Of a DNA stretch of 64,000 nt, positions 1-8,015 are shown piece after piece. This DNA is from an uncultured Clostridia bacterium. Its GTDB lineage: Bacteria; Bacillota; Clostridia; Christensenellales; UBA1242. Where the stretch lies: NCBI GenBank assembly GCA_930990975.1, contig CAKNRR010000005.1, positions 55,558 to 119,557 of the forward strand. The letters are read 5' to 3'. The notes beneath the pieces were generated by a model. It worked only from the letters and a program-made list of their open reading frames with translations. It was not told the origin of the DNA and searched no databases. How positions within the stretch are numbered: the stretch's first letter is position 1; every line of letters starts with the position of its first letter. Position numbers and translations under genes: made by a program.

Positions 1-485
1 TTGATGCAAACGGTATAGTAAAAGTTTCTGCAAAAGATTTAGGAACAAATAAAGAACAAAATATAACTATCACAGCATCTTCAAATCTTAAAGAAGAAGA
101 TATTGAAAAGGCAATCAAAGAAGCTGAAGCTCACGCTGAAGAAGACAAGAAGCGTAAGGAACTTGTTGAAACAAAGAACCAAGCTGACAACTTAGTTTAT
201 GGCCTTGAAAAGATGATCAAAGAAAATGGCGACAAACTTCAAGAAGAGGATAAGAAAAAACTTGAAGAAGCTATTGAAAAAGCAAAAACCGATATTGCAA
301 GTGATGATATAGAGGTTGTAAAGAAAGCTATTGATGAACTTACAAATGTTTCAAATGGAATTGTAAGCAAAATGTATCAATCAGCAGGTGCAACTGACGG
401 CACAAATGCAAACGGAACAAATGATAACAATGGAAACAATGATGGCTCTGACCCAGAAGTAGTTGTTGACGACGACAATAAATAA
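1..485 (+). CDS. dnaK: Chaperone DnaK (Hsp70), C-terminal part
   Basis: The reading frame is open from the left edge (first full codon at base 3) to the stop at 483-485. It encodes about 160 residues. The start reads [15 protein letters not shown], which is the end of the Hsp70 substrate-binding beta-sandwich, and a charged helical lid domain follows. The last ~35 residues are an Asn/Gly-rich linker ending in an acidic tail (VVVDDDNK), the usual DnaK C-terminus. DnaK binds unfolded segments in an ATP-dependent cycle driven by DnaJ, encoded 944 bases downstream. The nucleotide-binding domain lies outside the window. No terminator is visible after it, so read-through into the next genes is likely. 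Confidence 0.95.
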   Translation, partial: DANGIVKVSAKDLGTNKEQNITITASSNLKEEDIEKAIKEAEAHAEEDKKRKELVETKNQADNLVYGLEKMIKENGDKLQEEDKKKLEEAIEKAKTDIASDDIEVVKKAIDELTNVSNGIVSKMYQSAGATDGTNANGTNDNNGNNDGSDPEVVVDDDNK

Positions 486-539
486 TTTTATCAAAGGCAG
501 ACTTAAAACGCTTTTGAAAGAGAATTGTGAGTAAGAAGT

Positions 540-1061
540 ATGAAAATTTTAATGATAATAGATATGCAAAAGGGTTTTATTAATGAAAATAATCAATTTT
601 TGGTTGATAATATCAATAATTTAATAAAATCAAACAAATTCGACAGGATTATTGCTACTAAATTTATAAATAATGGCGAAAACTATAAAAAATTGTTAAA
701 CTGGGATGAAATGAAAACTTCTCCACAAACAGATATTGTTATAGATTTACCAAAAAATGCAATTATCATAAACAAATCTTCTTATGGCTTACCATCAGAA
801 TTTTTGCATCTTGACGAAAAGGGAAGAATCAAATTCAATGATTTTTCCCTTTCTCCAAAAGATGAAATATGTTTGGCTGGGACAGATAGTGATGCTTGTG
901 TTTTGGCTGTGGCATTTCAGCTTTTTGATAATGGTTTTGCTCCAAAGTTCATTATTGATTCGATTGGCTCATCATCAAAAAGATCAATTTCTTCTTGCGA
1001 ATTTAAAACTATATTAGAGCGAAATTTTGGCAAAAAAAGTATCATAAATGATGTAGATTAA
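540..1061 (+). CDS. Isochorismatase-family cysteine hydrolase
   Basis: This is a 173-residue protein of the isochorismatase/nicotinamidase fold. The candidate catalytic triad is visible: Asp8 in LMIIDMQKGF, Lys79 in INKSSYGL and Cys120 in AGTDSDACVLA, in the family order D-K-C. Members hydrolyse small amides or vinyl ethers such as nicotinamide, isochorismate or N-carbamoylsarcosine; the substrate cannot be read from sequence. The gene sits 54 bases after dnaK and 10 bases before the pyrophosphatase gene, so it probably belongs to one transcript running to dnaJ. The ribosome binding site is weak. This placement inside the dnaK-dnaJ interval is unusual. Confidence 0.8.
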   Translation: MKILMIIDMQKGFINENNQFLVDNINNLIKSNKFDRIIATKFINNGENYKKLLNWDEMKTSPQTDIVIDLPKNAIIINKSSYGLPSEFLHLDEKGRIKFNDFSLSPKDEICLAGTDSDACVLAVAFQLFDNGFAPKFIIDSIGSSSKRSISSCEFKTILERNFGKKSIINDVD

Positions 1062-1071
1062 AGGGGATAAT

Positions 1072-1410
1072 ATGAATAGTATAGATTATCTTGGGAAAGA
1101 AGTTGAAGTGATTATGGATAGGCCATTAGGCTCAAGGCATCCAAAACATGGGTTTATTTATCCCGTAAATTATGGTTATTTGCCAAACACTGTTTCGGGA
1201 GATGGTGAAGAACTTGATGCGTATGTACTTGGAGAATTTAAACCACTTGAAAAATTTGTAGGCATTGTCAAAGCCATAATTCATAGAACAAATGATAATG
1301 ATGATAAACTCGTTGTCATGCCAAAGGATAAAGATTATTCTGATGAGCAGATAAGAGCGCTTACAGAATTTCAAGAAAGATACTTTCAAAGCGAAATTAT
1401 AAGAGAATAA
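1072..1410 (+). CDS. Small inorganic pyrophosphatase-like protein
   Basis: This 112-residue protein has the family I pyrophosphatase signature region. GFIYPVNYGYLP is followed by GDGEELDAYVLG, which corresponds to the metal-binding DGDPLD motif of soluble pyrophosphatases, and the C-terminal part is IIHRTNDNDDKLVVMPK. At 112 residues it is much shorter than the ~170-residue classic enzyme, and I recognise it as the compact form common in Clostridia. If active, it would split pyrophosphate and pull biosynthetic reactions forward. The start is preceded by AAGGGGATAAT. It lies between the hydrolase gene and dnaJ with short gaps on both sides. Confidence 0.75.
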   Translation: MNSIDYLGKEVEVIMDRPLGSRHPKHGFIYPVNYGYLPNTVSGDGEELDAYVLGEFKPLEKFVGIVKAIIHRTNDNDDKLVVMPKDKDYSDEQIRALTEFQERYFQSEIIRE

Positions 1411-1428
1411 AGGAAAGAGAGATAAAAT

Positions 1429-2544
1429 ATGGCAAATAAAGATTATTATTCTATTTTAGGGGTTGATAAAAGTGCAAGTGAAGATGAGATAAAGTCCGCT
1501 TATCGAAGACTTGCAAAAAAATATCATCCAGATTTAAATAAAACCCCTGAGGCTGCTGAAAAATTTAAAGATATAAATGAAGCTTATGAAGTTTTAGGCG
1601 ACCCAAAGAAAAGAGCAAACTATGACCAGTTTGGTTCTGCTGAAGGAAATCCTTTTGGCGGCGGAAATGCTGGTGGTGGTTTTGGCGACTTCTTTGGTGG
1701 TGGCGGTGGCTTTTCTGATATTTTTTCTGATATATTCTCTGCATTTGGTGGAAGAGGAGAAACTCGCTCAGTTAAAGGTCAAGACATCAATATTGCAATA
1801 AATTTGACATTTGAAGAAGCTTGTTTTGGTTGTGAAAAGAATGTCACAATTGGCAAACTTGAAAAATGTAGTTCTTGTAATGGAACAGGTGCCAAAAATG
1901 GAAAAGACTTCACGGTTTGCAACGAATGTAATGGCACTGGAAGGGTGAGATACCAACAAAACACACTCTTTGGGACAACAATAAGAGAGGCTGCTTGTCC
2001 AAAATGTAATGGAAGCGGAAAGATTATAAAAGAGAAATGTGCTGATTGCAATGGAAAAGGTGTTCAAAGAGTCAATAAAACGATAAAAGTCAAATTCCCT
2101 GCAGGTATTGATGATGGTCAAACACTTCGTATGAGAGGTGAAGGAAATGCTCCATCAAAAGATGGTGTAAACGGTGATTTAAACATAAAAATTTCAGTAA
2201 CTCCACATAAATTGCTTGTAAGAAAAGGGAATGATTTGTATTTGGATCTTTATGTACCTTTCACAATGACAGTGCTCGGAGGCAAGGTTGATGTTCCAAC
2301 TCCAGAAGGTAATTACAGCCTTAACATTCCAGAGCTTACACCAAGTGGCACAGTCATGAGAATTAAAGGAAAGGGTGTAAAACAACTCAATAAAGATACA
2401 AAAGGTGATTTGCTTGTAACAATCAAGGCAGAAGCACCAAAAAATCTTGATAAGCAAACAAAAGCAAAACTTCAAGAAATTGCTCAGCTTATAGGGGATA
2501 ATTCATATACAAAATATAACAACTATTTAAAAAAGATGAAATAA
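1429..2544 (+). CDS. dnaJ: Chaperone DnaJ (Hsp40)
   Basis: This is a full-length 371-residue type I DnaJ. The J domain covers residues ~4-68 with the HPD motif at 33-35, which stimulates DnaK ATPase. A Gly/Phe-rich linker follows (~75-110). The zinc domain has four CxxCxGxG-type repeats ([32 protein letters not shown]), and the C-terminal substrate-binding beta domains end the protein. It delivers unfolded clients to DnaK in the cytoplasm. The start is preceded by AGGAAAGAGAG. The last gene before it that belongs to the same system is dnaK; grpE and hrcA are presumably upstream of the window. Confidence 0.97.
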   Translation: MANKDYYSILGVDKSASEDEIKSAYRRLAKKYHPDLNKTPEAAEKFKDINEAYEVLGDPKKRANYDQFGSAEGNPFGGGNAGGGFGDFFGGGGGFSDIFSDIFSAFGGRGETRSVKGQDINIAINLTFEEACFGCEKNVTIGKLEKCSSCNGTGAKNGKDFTVCNECNGTGRVRYQQNTLFGTTIREAACPKCNGSGKIIKEKCADCNGKGVQRVNKTIKVKFPAGIDDGQTLRMRGEGNAPSKDGVNGDLNIKISVTPHKLLVRKGNDLYLDLYVPFTMTVLGGKVDVPTPEGNYSLNIPELTPSGTVMRIKGKGVKQLNKDTKGDLLVTIKAEAPKNLDKQTKAKLQEIAQLIGDNSYTKYNNYLKKMK

Positions 2545-2571
2545 ATAATAATACTACAGTTGAGGAGAAAA

Positions 2572-3027
2572 ATGGAAGCAGTTTTTAAAGAATTTGGAAT
2601 TAAGTTTGATTTACCAGAGAATACACTGTATTATAACAAAAATGATGTTTTAAACATGCTTGGTTTTAGTAAAAAACAGTTGGAAAACTGTATAATGGTA
2701 GTAAGGGATAAATTCCTAAATGCTTTTGTTATAGTAAATTATCTTGGCGAAACTGAAACTGATGATGATTATAAAAAACTTGTTAAAGACTTGATTACAA
2801 AGAATAAAGAAGCAGATCTTGAATTGTATGACAGAAACCACCTTGTATCAGAAGATAAAAGAGTCTTGGATATACAAATATATCATGGATATAATTCTTA
2901 TACAATAGCTATATTTGCAAAAGTTAAAAATAGGGTATTCTTTTCCGTGTGTAGCTGTGGAGAAGAAGTACTTTCAAAAGCAGAAGAGTATTCAACTAAG
3001 ATAATGAAAAATATATTTGATTTGTAG
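2572..3027 (+). CDS. Unknown 151-residue protein
   Basis: I do not recognise this protein. The start chosen is ATG 2572, because GAGGAG lies immediately upstream at the right distance; an upstream in-frame TTG at 2560 overlaps that site and is unlikely. The protein has no signal peptide or membrane segment. It is mixed alpha/beta, with a C-terminal CSCGEEVLSKAEEYS stretch. It begins 27 bases after dnaJ and so may be co-transcribed with it. No terminator is visible in the gap. Confidence 0.65.
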   Translation: MEAVFKEFGIKFDLPENTLYYNKNDVLNMLGFSKKQLENCIMVVRDKFLNAFVIVNYLGETETDDDYKKLVKDLITKNKEADLELYDRNHLVSEDKRVLDIQIYHGYNSYTIAIFAKVKNRVFFSVCSCGEEVLSKAEEYSTKIMKNIFDL

Positions 3028-3038
3028 AGATGGTGGTA

Positions 3039-3067
3039 TTGACAATTTTAAGTTTTTATGTTAATAT
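3039..3067 (+). promoter_or_regulatory. Sigma-A-type promoter for the small lipoprotein gene
   Basis: TTGACA at 3039-3044 and TAATAT at 3062-3067 are separated by 17 bases. This is a near-consensus vegetative promoter starting transcription around 3074. An in-frame ATG at 3058 lies inside the promoter spacer, which supports ATG 3091 as the true start of the next gene. Confidence 0.75.
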
Positions 3068-3090
3068 ATTCCTATAAAAGGAGTGAAAAT

Positions 3091-3396
3091 ATGAATAAAA
3101 AAAGGGTGGCTACGGTTGCTTTGGCTGGTGCATTGGTTTTAGCTTCAACAGTCGGATTAACAGCATGTGGGAATAAAAATATTTGGGACATGAATTATAC
3201 ATTAAGATATGTTGTAGTAGAGGAAAACGGACAAAGTGTTCTTCATACAATAGAATCATGGACAGATAGTGAAAGTGAATCTGTAACATTTAGAACATCT
3301 TGTTGCGAGAATTATATATGGACATCGGCAAATAATTCAGTGCTTTATGAAAGCAAACCTGCCGAATATGCTTATGATATTGAATGTCAAGGTTAA
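3091..3396 (+). CDS. Small predicted lipoprotein, function unknown
   Basis: This is a 101-residue exported protein. It starts at ATG 3091 behind AAAGGAGTG. The N-terminus is MNKKR followed by a hydrophobic helix and the lipobox LTAC (Cys26 of the precursor), predicting cleavage by signal peptidase II (lspA is in this window) and lipid anchoring outside the membrane. The ~75-residue mature part contains a CC pair and no family I recognise. It has its own promoter and a strong terminator, so it is a single-gene unit. Confidence 0.75.
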   Translation: MNKKRVATVALAGALVLASTVGLTACGNKNIWDMNYTLRYVVVEENGQSVLHTIESWTDSESESVTFRTSCCENYIWTSANNSVLYESKPAEYAYDIECQG

Positions 3397-3420
3397 TAAA
3401 AAATAAAGAAAATATAGAAA

Positions 3421-3455
3421 AAATAGGAAGAAATTTACATTTCTTCCTATTTTTT
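3421..3455. terminator. Bidirectional intrinsic terminator
   Basis: A 14-bp perfect stem (3421-3434 with 3439-3452) has a 4-base loop, with A-runs before it and T-runs after it. It can end both the lipoprotein gene (+) and rsmE (-), whose 3' ends face each other here. Confidence 0.85.
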
Positions 3456-3462
3456 AATCTTT

Positions 3463-4164
3463 TTAGTTATTTGAGAAAATGTTGACAACACTAAGCACTG
3501 CTGTGACAGCTGTGTCACATCTTAATATTCTATTGCCGAGTGTAAAAGATTTGCCGTTGTTTTTTATTATGCTTGAAGCTTCTTCTTCGCTAAATCCTGC
3601 TTCATTGCCGATTATGACAGCAATATTTTTTGAGTTTTTTATCCAATCAATGTCAAATTTGACTTCTTGCTCATGCTCATTTGCAAAAAGTACAACATCA
3701 AAGTTTTTTATTTTTTCAAGCATGTCTTTAAACGAAATCATATCATGCACTTCGACAAGTTTTGATCTTTCACATTGTTTGCATGCAGTCATCACTTGAG
3801 TGTCAACACGCTCTCGTTTAAAAGTTTTAAGCATTGTAAAACTGCTTGTGAAAAAATATATTTCGCGGACTCCCAGTTCAATGGCCTTTGGAATAATATT
3901 GTCAAAATAATCTTTTTTAGGCATCATTTGAAACAAAACAATATTATTTTTAGGATTTGCTGGGCAAAGCTCCTTATTATCTATTTGCAGTATGCAATCT
4001 TTTTTGTTTATTTTTTCTATAGTGCAATAATAATCATATTCGTCATTTATTGAAGCGATAACTTTATCATTTTCGCCAAGCCTTAAAACATTTTTCAGAT
4101 GATGAAATTCATTGTTTTCAATGACAATTTTGTCGCCTTCTTTTCTACCAAAAAACCTTTTCAT
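3463..4164 (-). CDS. rsmE: 16S rRNA (uracil-1498-N3)-methyltransferase RsmE
   Basis: This 233-residue SPOUT-class methyltransferase has the normal family length. The N-terminal part (MKRFFG...EFHHLKNVLRLG) is the PUA-like RNA-binding domain. The C-terminal knot region carries IIGNEAGFSEEEA and LGNRILRCDTAVTAV, matching the family motifs IGPEGGFsxxE and LGxRILRxETA. The usual Pro-Glu-Gly-Gly is here Asn-Glu-Ala-Gly and the usual Glu is Asp, both mild departures. The enzyme methylates U1498 in the decoding region of the 30S subunit using S-adenosylmethionine. The ribosome binding site AGAGGTCA is correctly spaced from the ATG. Confidence 0.9.
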   Translation of the reverse strand: MKRFFGRKEGDKIVIENNEFHHLKNVLRLGENDKVIASINDEYDYYCTIEKINKKDCILQIDNKELCPANPKNNIVLFQMMPKKDYFDNIIPKAIELGVREIYFFTSSFTMLKTFKRERVDTQVMTACKQCERSKLVEVHDMISFKDMLEKIKNFDVVLFANEHEQEVKFDIDWIKNSKNIAVIIGNEAGFSEEEASSIIKNNGKSFTLGNRILRCDTAVTAVLSVVNIFSNN

Positions 4165-4300
4165 TTTGACCTCTTTTGCTTATTATATATTAATTGCAAG
4201 AAATTGTAAAATAAAATTTTAATTATATAAGATTATAAAAGAATCATGATTGTTGCAAATTTATAAATTTAAACAAAAGATTAAGTCAAATGTTTACATT

Positions 4301-4330
4301 AAAAGACCATGAGCTTCATGGTCTTTTTTT
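4301..4330. terminator. Intrinsic terminator
   Basis: A 12-bp perfect stem (4301-4312 with 4316-4327) encloses GCT, with A's on the left and a T-run on the right. It lies just beyond the 3' end of the leftward Cys-rich gene at 4341 and probably ends it. Confidence 0.75.
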
Positions 4331-4340
4331 ATAGTGTTTT

Positions 4341-4607
4341 TCAACAATTTTTGTTAAGATTTTTGCTTAAATAATATCCAGCCATAAAAAACAAGGCATT
4401 TTTGGGAATACAAATTCCATCGCAAGAATTATTGTTTTGATTAAAATTGTTTGATGGGCAGTTACAGCATGGCTGGCAACAAAAATCGTTGGATGGGCAA
4501 CAAGGAGGCTGGTTACATGGACAGCTTGTTTGCCAGCAACCATTGTTGCAAGGGCACCTGCATAAATCTATGTGGCTTCCCATTCTATAGCATGTATTAA
4601 TAATCAT
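4341..4607 (-). CDS. Cysteine-rich miniprotein (17 Cys in 88 residues)
   Basis: This 88-residue protein holds 17 cysteines, mostly in CxC, CC and CPC pairs between residues 6 and 65. It is also rich in Asn, Pro and Gln, and has an imperfect internal repeat around CCPSNDFCCQ and NCPSNNFNQ. A short hydrophobic stretch (ALFFMAGYYL) near the C-terminus ends in KNC. There is no signal peptide. The ribosome binding site ATAGGAGGTC before the ATG is excellent and a terminator follows, so the gene is very likely real. The composition resembles small spore-coat or disulfide/metal-cross-linked proteins, but that is inference. A second Cys-rich miniprotein lies at 41750-41950. Confidence 0.75.
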   Translation of the reverse strand: MIINTCYRMGSHIDLCRCPCNNGCWQTSCPCNQPPCCPSNDFCCQPCCNCPSNNFNQNNNSCDGICIPKNALFFMAGYYLSKNLNKNC

Positions 4608-4709
4608 TTTGACCTCCTATAACATTATGTGTTAATTTGGTTATTTAAGTGCAAGAAAGCATAATGCAACAAAATTATTCTATATTTTGATTTTGTTTAA
4701 TAAAATAAA

Positions 4710-5714
4710 ATGATGAAAAATAGTTTATCTGCAATATTTTTAATAATAGGGACGGTTGTGGGTTCTGGTTTTATAAGTGGAAAAGAAATTGTTGTGTTCT
4801 TTTCAAGATTTGGGGCATATTCTTTTCTTGGAATTTTTCTTACCTTTTTCTTTTTTGCTTTTTTATTTTATATTATTTTGAATAAAGGGGAAGAAGCTCT
4901 CCAAAGACTTAAGAGTTCAAGGTTTTCTTTTGTAATAAATTTGATTATCTGTATGATTTTCACTTCAGCCATGTTTGCAGGTGTCAATAACTTATTGACA
5001 TTCGACAAAATTTATATAAATTTTATTGTTTTAATCTTGATTTTGTTTGTTTGTTTTATAATCTTTAAAAGGGGACTTAAAAGTTTAAACAAATTAAATT
5101 ATTTTCTTATTCCAATAATGCTTGGAATATTGATTATGATTGTTGCTTTAAAATTAAACTTTTCTCCAATAAAATTTGTTTCATCTCTTGGCGAAATGTC
5201 GTTTTTGTATAGCATCTTATATGTCATTTTAAACACTGCAAACAGTGCAGTTCTCATTGCTGAGATTGGGAAAAATCTGAATAGAAAGCAAAAAGCACGA
5301 GTTTCGATTATTTCTGCACTCGTGCTCATGCTAATACTTCTATTAGTCAATATTGTTTTACTTCAAAATTCTTCTTCTTTTGTTGAAGATATGCCACTTA
5401 TATCTCTATTTTCAGGTTGGCAGAAAGTAATGATGAATATAGTTGTCTTTATTGGTTGCATAACGACATTATTTTCACTTGTTTTCGTTTCATCTTCTTC
5501 AATGCGAGGGCTGTGCAATAATGAATTTATAATTTTTTCTATAAGTGTTTTAATGCCTGCTATGCTAAGTTTGTTGGGATTTGGATTTATTGTGACATAT
5601 TTTTATCCCATAACAAGTATTCTTGGAGTTTTTTTGCTATATGATTTATTTTTTAAATCTCTTTTCAAGCGGACTAACCAGAAAATACATTCCAGCAGCA
5701 AGGATACAAAGTAG
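4710..5714 (+). CDS. YkvI-type multi-pass membrane transporter
   Basis: This 334-residue hydrophobic protein has about 10 membrane segments. The N-terminal motif GTVVGSGFISGKEI is the unwound first helix typical of the YkvI group (COG3949), distant relatives of LeuT-fold amino-acid transporters. The substrate is unknown. ATG 4710 or 4713 can be the start. No Shine-Dalgarno site is visible, and a TAAAAT box lies 4-12 bases upstream, so the mRNA may be leaderless. The last 69 bases overlap the 3' end of the leftward ABC permease gene on the opposite strand. Confidence 0.75.
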   Translation: MMKNSLSAIFLIIGTVVGSGFISGKEIVVFFSRFGAYSFLGIFLTFFFFAFLFYIILNKGEEALQRLKSSRFSFVINLIICMIFTSAMFAGVNNLLTFDKIYINFIVLILILFVCFIIFKRGLKSLNKLNYFLIPIMLGILIMIVALKLNFSPIKFVSSLGEMSFLYSILYVILNTANSAVLIAEIGKNLNRKQKARVSIISALVLMLILLLVNIVLLQNSSSFVEDMPLISLFSGWQKVMMNIVVFIGCITTLFSLVFVSSSSMRGLCNNEFIIFSISVLMPAMLSLLGFGFIVTYFYPITSILGVFLLYDLFFKSLFKRTNQKIHSSSKDTK

Positions 5715-6461
5715 AGTGATGCTTGCCATAACTATATCAAGTTTCAGGATTTGAGAACCATAATTTATAAGATAACCAAGTCCTGCTTTGCTGGAAAGAT
5801 ATTCTCCCATAATCGTACCGACCCAACTCATTCCAACATTAATTTTGAGTACTGACACAAAGTCGCCAAGGGCATTTGGAAGGATAAGCTTAAATAATAT
5901 TTGAAGCTTGGATGCATGCATTGATTTCATCAACAATATTTTATCATTATCACATGAAATGAAAGCATTAAGCATTGAGATAGTGGTTATAACAATACAA
6001 ATCAAAACACACATGACGATTGTCGCACCAGTACCAGAACCTACCCAAAATATGATCATTGGGCCAAGGGCAATTTTTGGCAAACTATTTAAAATTATCA
6101 AATAAGGTTCCATGATGCGTCTTAATTTTTCGCTCCACCATAGAAGAATTGCAATCAGGACACCAAGGATGGTGGCAATAAGGAAACCTATGATGGTTTC
6201 ATAAAGTGAAGTCCAAATATGAATCCAAAGATTTCCGCCTTTACCAAGATCAATGATTGTGCTGACAATTCTTGATGGACTTGAGAAGAAAAATGGATCA
6301 ATAACGCCAAAGTCTGCAAGCAGTTGCCATAATCCTAAAAACAACAAGAATAATGCAATTTGACAAAACAAAACTAACAACTTATCTTTTTTTAACTTTC
6401 TTAGATAGGCTTTGCGAGCTTTTGAGTAGTTAATTTTAGGATGTCCTTTTTTGTTTTTCAT
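5646..6461 (-). CDS. ABC transporter permease, SsuC/TauC/ThiX-type
   Basis: This 271-residue inner-membrane subunit has about six membrane segments. The coupling segment with the family's EAA-like loop lies around MHASKLQILFKLILPNALGDF. The fold matches permeases of the nitrate/sulfonate/taurine/thiamine-precursor importer class. ATG 6461 is chosen over an upstream TTG (6479) because it overlaps the ATPase stop by one base (TAATG) with GGAGAG upstream, implying translational coupling. The permease and ATPase are present, but no periplasmic-type binding protein gene is nearby, so the substrate cannot be assigned. It is convergent with, and overlaps, the YkvI-type gene. Confidence 0.85.
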   Translation of the reverse strand: MKNKKGHPKINYSKARKAYLRKLKKDKLLVLFCQIALFLLFLGLWQLLADFGVIDPFFFSSPSRIVSTIIDLGKGGNLWIHIWTSLYETIIGFLIATILGVLIAILLWWSEKLRRIMEPYLIILNSLPKIALGPMIIFWVGSGTGATIVMCVLICIVITTISMLNAFISCDNDKILLMKSMHASKLQILFKLILPNALGDFVSVLKINVGMSWVGTIMGEYLSSKAGLGYLINYGSQILKLDIVMASITLLCILAAGMYFLVSPLEKRFKK

Positions 6462-7216
6462 TAGATTAGTTCTCTCCAAATCATTTCAAAATATTTGCCA
6501 AATTCTTTGTCCTCTCGTTTAGAAAGCGGAATTGTGCCACTGAAAGAAATATCAACGCATTTTTTCACAACTGCAGGTCGTTTAGATAGTATGATAATTT
6601 TATCAGACATACTTAGAGCTTCGGAAATGTCGTGGGTGACAAGCAGTGCGGTCTTTTGTTCACTTTTAATGATCTCATAGACATCATCGCACACTGTCAG
6701 CCTTGTTTGAAAATCTAAAGCTGAAAAAGGTTCATCTAAAAGAAGCAGTGCAGGCTCCAAAACCAAGGTTCTTATAAGAGCAACACGCTGACGCATTCCT
6801 CCGCTTAACTGTCGAGGCTTCTTATTTTTGAAGTTGTAGAGGTCGTATTTTTTCAAAAGGTCTTCTGCTAAAGCAAGTTTTTGAGGGTCTTTATTTTTCT
6901 TTTGGATTTCAAGTCCAAGAATAATATTTTGCCATATGGTTCTCCATTCAAATAGGTGGTCGCGTTGGAACATATATCCAATTCGTCCATCGTTTTTTTG
7001 AATAGGTTTGCCGTCTAAAACTATTTCACCTTCACTTGGAGAAAGAAGCCCAGCGGTTAGTGAAAGGATTGTGGTTTTGCCACAACCGCTAGGTCCAACG
7101 ATAGATGAAAAATCCTTTTCTTTTATAGAGAAGTTGATTCCATCCAAAGCATTGATTTCATTCTCTTTCGTTTGATAGAAATATTTTACATTTTTAAACT
7201 CTAGCAAATTTTCCAT
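6461..7216 (-). CDS. ABC transporter ATPase, SsuB/TauB-type
   Basis: This 251-residue ATP-binding subunit has all the required motifs: Walker A GPSGCGKTT at ~41-49, Q-loop YMFQRDHLFEW, signature LSGGMRQRVALIRTL, Walker B LLLLDEPFSALD and the switch histidine in VTHDISEA. It powers import through the permease encoded immediately downstream. ATG 7216 is chosen, with AGAGGTT eight bases upstream; an in-frame TTG lies 9 bases before it. The transcript starts somewhere in 7217-7300, back to back with the promoter of the capsid cluster. Confidence 0.9.
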   Translation of the reverse strand: MENLLEFKNVKYFYQTKENEINALDGINFSIKEKDFSSIVGPSGCGKTTILSLTAGLLSPSEGEIVLDGKPIQKNDGRIGYMFQRDHLFEWRTIWQNIILGLEIQKKNKDPQKLALAEDLLKKYDLYNFKNKKPRQLSGGMRQRVALIRTLVLEPALLLLDEPFSALDFQTRLTVCDDVYEIIKSEQKTALLVTHDISEALSMSDKIIILSKRPAVVKKCVDISFSGTIPLSKREDKEFGKYFEMIWRELI

Positions 7217-7294
7217 TTTGTTCAACCTCTACAATATCAGTTTAGCAAAGCAAACAAAAATTGTTACAAGTTTCAAAAAAAATGGCAGTAAATA

Positions 7295-7323
7295 TTGTTA
7301 TTGTCTTTTTTAGTAACTATAAT
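7295..7323 (+). promoter_or_regulatory. Promoter of the capsid gene cluster
   Basis: TTGTTA (7295-7300) and TATAAT (7318-7323) are spaced by 17 bases. The predicted start is near 7330, ahead of the AAAGGAG site of the first gene of the cluster. This is the only clear sigma-A-type promoter I see for the cluster. Confidence 0.65.
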
Positions 7324-7355
7324 TTTGACAAAGGTTGCGAAAAGGAGCGTTAAGA

Positions 7356-7643
7356 GTGGAAGATGAGGACAAGATTAAAAATGCTCTCCTTAAAAAAGCA
7401 TTAGGCTACGATGCTGATGAAGTTGTTGAAGAATATGCTTGCGACCAAGAGGGAGAGATGAGGTTGACAAAAAAGAAAGTGACTAAAAAACATTATAGTC
7501 CTGATATATCAGCCGTAAAGGTTCTTCTTGAAAGATACTATAAAACTTATGAAGAGAGGGTGCAAGCTATGAGTGACGAACAACTTTTAGAGGAAGAACA
7601 GCGACTTTTAAATCTGCTAAAGGAGGAAGATGATGGAGATTAG
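7356..7643 (+). CDS. Small-terminase-like remnant lacking the N-terminal HTH
   Basis: This 95-residue protein starts at GTG 7356, with AAAAGGAG nine bases upstream; an upstream in-frame TTG (7335) precedes that site. Its beginning, IKNALLKKALGYDADEV, then GEMRLTKKKVTKK and SPDISAVKVLL, follows the pattern of the middle and C-terminal part of phage small terminase subunits (NALxKRALGYeyeE...PPDttAi). In the intact protein a DNA-binding HTH domain precedes this; here it is missing and no upstream frame supplies it. The C-terminus is a charged helix rich in Glu. It is the first gene of the capsid cluster and overlaps the next gene by 11 bases. Confidence 0.55.
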   Translation: MEDEDKIKNALLKKALGYDADEVVEEYACDQEGEMRLTKKKVTKKHYSPDISAVKVLLERYYKTYEERVQAMSDEQLLEEEQRLLNLLKEEDDGD

Positions 7644-7854
7644 AGAGTGCAAGCATTTTGTGAAATGTGATTTCTTTGGTTGTAACAATGTTGCCAAATA
7701 CAGCTTTTCAACCAAGGGAATTATAAAACGAGATCTATGTTTTTGCGAGGAGTGTCTAAAGGGTATGTATGAGGCGATTGCGAAATTACAGATACCTAAA
7801 GCAATAGAAAGTCCATTTAGACTCAATAAAAAAACAAAAAAAATAAAACTATAA
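7633..7854 (+). CDS. Zinc-ribbon-like miniprotein in capsid cluster
   Basis: This 73-residue basic protein has Cys residues arranged as CxxxxxxC and GCNN, then CFCEECLKG, a likely treble-clef or zinc-ribbon metal site. The site AGGAGG at 7621-7626 favours ATG 7633 over ATG 7630. The gene overlaps the previous one by 11 bases, so translation is probably coupled. The C-terminus is a Lys-rich tail (KKTKKIKL). It may bind nucleic acid, but no family assignment is possible. Confidence 0.6.
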   Translation: MEIRECKHFVKCDFFGCNNVAKYSFSTKGIIKRDLCFCEECLKGMYEAIAKLQIPKAIESPFRLNKKTKKIKL

Positions 7855-8015
7855 AAAATAAATTTAAAAATAAAAAATTAATTAATAATTAATTAAATTC
7901 GACAAAAATATTAAATAAAATTAAAAAAATAATTTATTTTAATTATTTTATCAATTTATTATTTTATTTACTTTTTATTTATTTTTTAAATATTTATTAA
8001 ATTAAAAGGAGCATT
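7855..8015. other. Nearly GC-free spacer before the portal gene
   Basis: The spacer is about 160 bases with only a handful of G or C before the AAAAGGAG site of the portal gene. The left half is A-rich on the plus strand and the right half T-rich, so transcripts could fold into a long weak A-U helix. No ORF, promoter pair or terminator is clear within it. Confidence 0.6.

Noticed and set aside
2560..2571. TTG start for the gene after dnaJ
   Set aside because: It overlaps the GAGGAG site that serves ATG 2572.
3058..3090. Upstream ATG for the small lipoprotein
   Set aside because: It lies inside the promoter spacer and would spoil the signal peptide.
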